Positions 5,203 through 7,374 of a stretch of 7,374 bases of DNA are shown piece by piece. Both the position numbers and the translations under genes were made by a program. The notes below the pieces were generated by a model that worked only from the letters and a program-made list of their open reading frames with translations, was not told the DNA's origin and ran no database searches. The stretch comes from Desulfobacteraceae bacterium (lineage in GTDB: Bacteria; Desulfobacterota; DSM-4660; Desulfatiglandales; JALVMZ01), in the NCBI GenBank assembly GCA_027032655.1, contig JALVMZ010000049.1, positions 1-7,374 on the forward strand. The letters run 5' to 3'. How positions within the stretch are numbered: the first letter of the stretch is position 1; each line of letters begins with the position of its first letter.

Positions 5203-7374
5203 ATGTCAAAAAACAGTAATTACAACTCAAAACATTCTGACTTAACTCAAGAATCAGAACATGAATGCTTCAGCTTTCAGAAATCCAATCATTATTTAAA
5301 ACCTATGCCAAGGGAGGTCAATTGTATTAATTTCAAAGGGCTCATTTCTTTTCTAAATAATACTTATGGTGAACAGGCCGTATTAGATGTCTTCGGAGAG
5401 TTCATAAATAATCCTGACTACATGCTATCAGACAAATATGACCCATCAAAAGGCATTATGCTTGATCTAAATCATTTCACTGATCCTTCCTACTGGATAT
5501 CTTACGAGTTATCTCTACGATTACTGGAAAATGTTAAAAAAGTAATCATAGATCCAAATCCGCTATTTATCGCTGGCAAAGGAGCAGTGAAGGAAAGTCT
5601 ATCAAAAAGTGTCTTCTTCACTGCCAGAATACTTGACCCCAAATCAATATTTAAAAGAGCTCAAAAATATAACGCTCGTTTTAATAAAACAAAAGAACTG
5701 GAAATATTAGAATTAGCAGATGACCGTGTAATTTTAAGATTCAAATACTTCCCAGGGTTTAGGCCCTCAAGAAATATATGTGACTGGCATCGGGGCATAT
5801 ATGCTGGTGTCATGATATTTGCCGGTTTTAAACAGGTAAAAGTAGAAGAGATATCATGCAGGAATAAAGGAGACAAAGAATGCGTCTTCCATGTGTCATG
5901 GAAGAAGCAAAATATTTTTGCCTCTGGAATTAAGACATTGATAAGGAATGTCCTTAAATGGGTATTAGGTGATATTATTAGGGAGTATGAAGAATCGGTT
6001 CGAGATAGAGATAGACTGATTGAAAGACTCACAGAATCAGAGTATAGATATAGAAGCGTATTTGAAAGCACTGCCACACCCACAATAATTGTTGAAAAGA
6101 ATCTCACAATTTCCACGGCAAATTCTGAGTTTGAAAGGTTAAGTGGATTTAGAAAAAAAGAAATAGAAGCTCGGCTTTCTTTAAGTGATTTCTTTACTCA
6201 GGATGTCCTTGATACCATCTTCGTGGATAAGAGCACAAATGGAACTAATGAAGATTTCATGACCAGAGAATTTAGGTTCAAAGTCAAAAATGGATATTAC
6301 AAAGATGTCCTTATTAAAATCGGGAAGATGCCCGGTGTTGAACGCTATGTCTGTTCACTGGTGGATATTACATCCAGAAAACAGATGGAGAAGAACCTTC
6401 GCAAGAGCGAGGAAAGGTATCGCACCATCATTGAAAGTATTGAAGAGGGATATTTTGAAAGCGATCTTACCGGTAGATTGGTATTTGTAAATAATCCCAT
6501 GTGTAAAATTCTTGGAAAATCTCGTAAGGATATTATAGGTAAGAACTATCGGAATTTCGTTACTGCCAGGGATGCAGAAGCAATCTACCATGCCTTTAAT
6601 AAGATTTATAAAACTGGCAGACCGGTTAAAGTTGCTGAATATGAATTTCTCAGGGATGATGGAACAAGGCTGCTCATAGGACTTTCAGCAAACCTTATAA
6701 GGGATCATGAAGGAAGGCCAATAGGGTTTCGTGGAGTCCTTAGAGATGTAACAGAAAAGGAAAGGGCTAAAAAAGAAAGAAGAATACTTAAAAGACGCCT
6801 TGAGCAGGCCAAACGGATGGAAGCAATAGGCACATTAGCAGGAGGAGTGGCCCATGATTTAAATAACATACTGTCCGGAGTTCTTAGTTATCCTGAGCTT
6901 CTGCTAATGCAACTTCCACCCGATAGCCCTCTTCGCAAACCCCTGAAGATAATCCAACAAAGCGGAGAAAAAGCAGCTACCATTGTTCAGGATCTCCTTA
7001 CTCTTGCCAGGCGTGGAGTAGCTTTAACAGAAATAATTAACATAAATAAAATAATTTCAGATTATCTGGAAAGTCCTGAATTCCAGAAAATTAAGTCATA
7101 TCATCCTGATGTAGAAGTTATTACAAAACTTGAGAGAGATTTACTTAATATCAAGGGTTCACCAGTTCACATACTAAAAACCATAATGAACCTTGTCTCT
7201 AATGCTGCTGAAGCAATGCCAGACGGAGGCACTTTAACAATTATTACCGAAAATACATACTTAGAAGAACCCCTGCCAGGAACTGAATTAGATTACGGTG
7301 AATATGTGATCCTCAAAGTAATAGATACCGGAATTGGTATGACTGAAGAAGAAAAGGATAGAATATTTGAACCA
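5203..7374 (+). CDS. V4R-PAS-PAS sensor histidine kinase, C-terminus beyond the window
   Basis: An open reading frame of 724 codons with no stop before the window end. Residues about 40-235 form a V4R (4-vinyl reductase-like) ligand domain, ending in CDWHRGIYAG (193-202), EEISC (215-219) and a GDKEC pair (C227). A helical linker (about 250-285) leads to PAS 1 (about 282-395; VFESTATPTIIV) and PAS 2 (about 402-522; ESIEEGYFESDLTGRLVFVN). The HisKA segment carries the phosphoacceptor His551 in GGVAHDLNNILSG. The HATPase domain shows the N-box NLVSNAAEAM (N667) and G1 box DTGIGM (D708), and the window stops at the F-box start, IFEP. There are no transmembrane helices, so it is a cytosolic sensor. 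In-frame stops occur only before 5116; ATG 5203 is the first good start, but no Shine-Dalgarno precedes it, so translation may be weak. It probably controls a response regulator or a C-terminal receiver outside the window. The ligand is unknown. Confidence 0.88.
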   Translation, partial: MSKNSNYNSKHSDLTQESEHECFSFQKSNHYLKPMPREVNCINFKGLISFLNNTYGEQAVLDVFGEFINNPDYMLSDKYDPSKGIMLDLNHFTDPSYWISYELSLRLLENVKKVIIDPNPLFIAGKGAVKESLSKSVFFTARILDPKSIFKRAQKYNARFNKTKELEILELADDRVILRFKYFPGFRPSRNICDWHRGIYAGVMIFAGFKQVKVEEISCRNKGDKECVFHVSWKKQNIFASGIKTLIRNVLKWVLGDIIREYEESVRDRDRLIERLTESEYRYRSVFESTATPTIIVEKNLTISTANSEFERLSGFRKKEIEARLSLSDFFTQDVLDTIFVDKSTNGTNEDFMTREFRFKVKNGYYKDVLIKIGKMPGVERYVCSLVDITSRKQMEKNLRKSEERYRTIIESIEEGYFESDLTGRLVFVNNPMCKILGKSRKDIIGKNYRNFVTARDAEAIYHAFNKIYKTGRPVKVAEYEFLRDDGTRLLIGLSANLIRDHEGRPIGFRGVLRDVTEKERAKKERRILKRRLEQAKRMEAIGTLAGGVAHDLNNILSGVLSYPELLLMQLPPDSPLRKPLKIIQQSGEKAATIVQDLLTLARRGVALTEIININKIISDYLESPEFQKIKSYHPDVEVITKLERDLLNIKGSPVHILKTIMNLVSNAAEAMPDGGTLTIITENTYLEEPLPGTELDYGEYVILKVIDTGIGMTEEEKDRIFEP

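Noticed and set aside
5661..6116. 151-codon open frame on the minus strand
   Set aside because: It lies wholly inside the histidine kinase, in a frame opposite well-conserved V4R and PAS coding sequence, and its translation is serine/leucine-rich without a recognisable domain.
6290..6591. Short open frames on both strands inside the kinase
   Set aside because: They overlap the PAS coding region in other frames and have no ribosome sites or motifs.
1..7374. CRISPR arrays, tRNA or rRNA genes, insertion sequences, integrase or attachment sites
   Set aside because: No repeat-spacer pattern, cloverleaf, rRNA-like stretch, transposase or terminal inverted repeats were found on reading either strand.

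Overview
The window reads as AT-rich bacterial chromosome with strong Shine-Dalgarno sites. The most likely source is an anaerobic member of the Desulfobacterota (former Deltaproteobacteria) or a relative. The main hint is the sensor kinase, whose H-box region (AHDLNNILSG, then a YPELLL segment) looks like those of Desulfobacterota PAS kinases. A short CstA and a tandem ArsA/Get3-like ATPase pair also fit. The lineage call is an inference of moderate to low confidence.

Layout. (1) Positions 1-283, minus strand: the N-terminal part of a DUF72 (YecE-like) protein with a TTG start. (2) Positions 284-498: a divergent, very AT-rich intergenic region with a candidate sigma70 promoter and a perfect but orphan Shine-Dalgarno sequence. 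(3) Positions 499-2160: a short-form CstA-family membrane transporter (553 aa). (4) A stem-loop at 2180-2208 separates it from a tight four-gene block at 2236-4776. The block holds two small paralogous hydrophobic proteins of unknown function (85 and 91 aa) followed by two paralogous ArsA/Get3-type P-loop ATPases (327 and 326 aa) whose genes overlap by four bases. (5) Positions 4777-5202: an intergenic region with a perfect 14-bp palindrome and two TATAAT boxes but no convincing gene. (6) Position 5203 to the window end: a V4R-PAS-PAS-HisKA-HATPase sensor histidine kinase cut by the window edge.

The four-gene block is the most interesting part. It contains two paralogous small membrane-type proteins and two paralogous ATPases in one apparent operon. 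The ATPases have lost different parts of the ArsA/Get3 active site. The first keeps the switch I aspartate (Asp57) but has a rewritten switch II (DLVPLGHAL). The second keeps switch II DTAPT but has Asn at both switch I aspartate positions (STNP...LSN). This suggests an obligate heterodimer with one hydrolytic and one impaired subunit, working with the paired small proteins at the membrane. The role is not known to me, and the usual label 'arsenical pump ATPase' is not supported by the context. CstA just upstream may be a functional partner or only a neighbour. The kinase has a complete set of candidate zinc ligands in its V4R domain and may sense a small organic ligand; its link to the rest is unknown.
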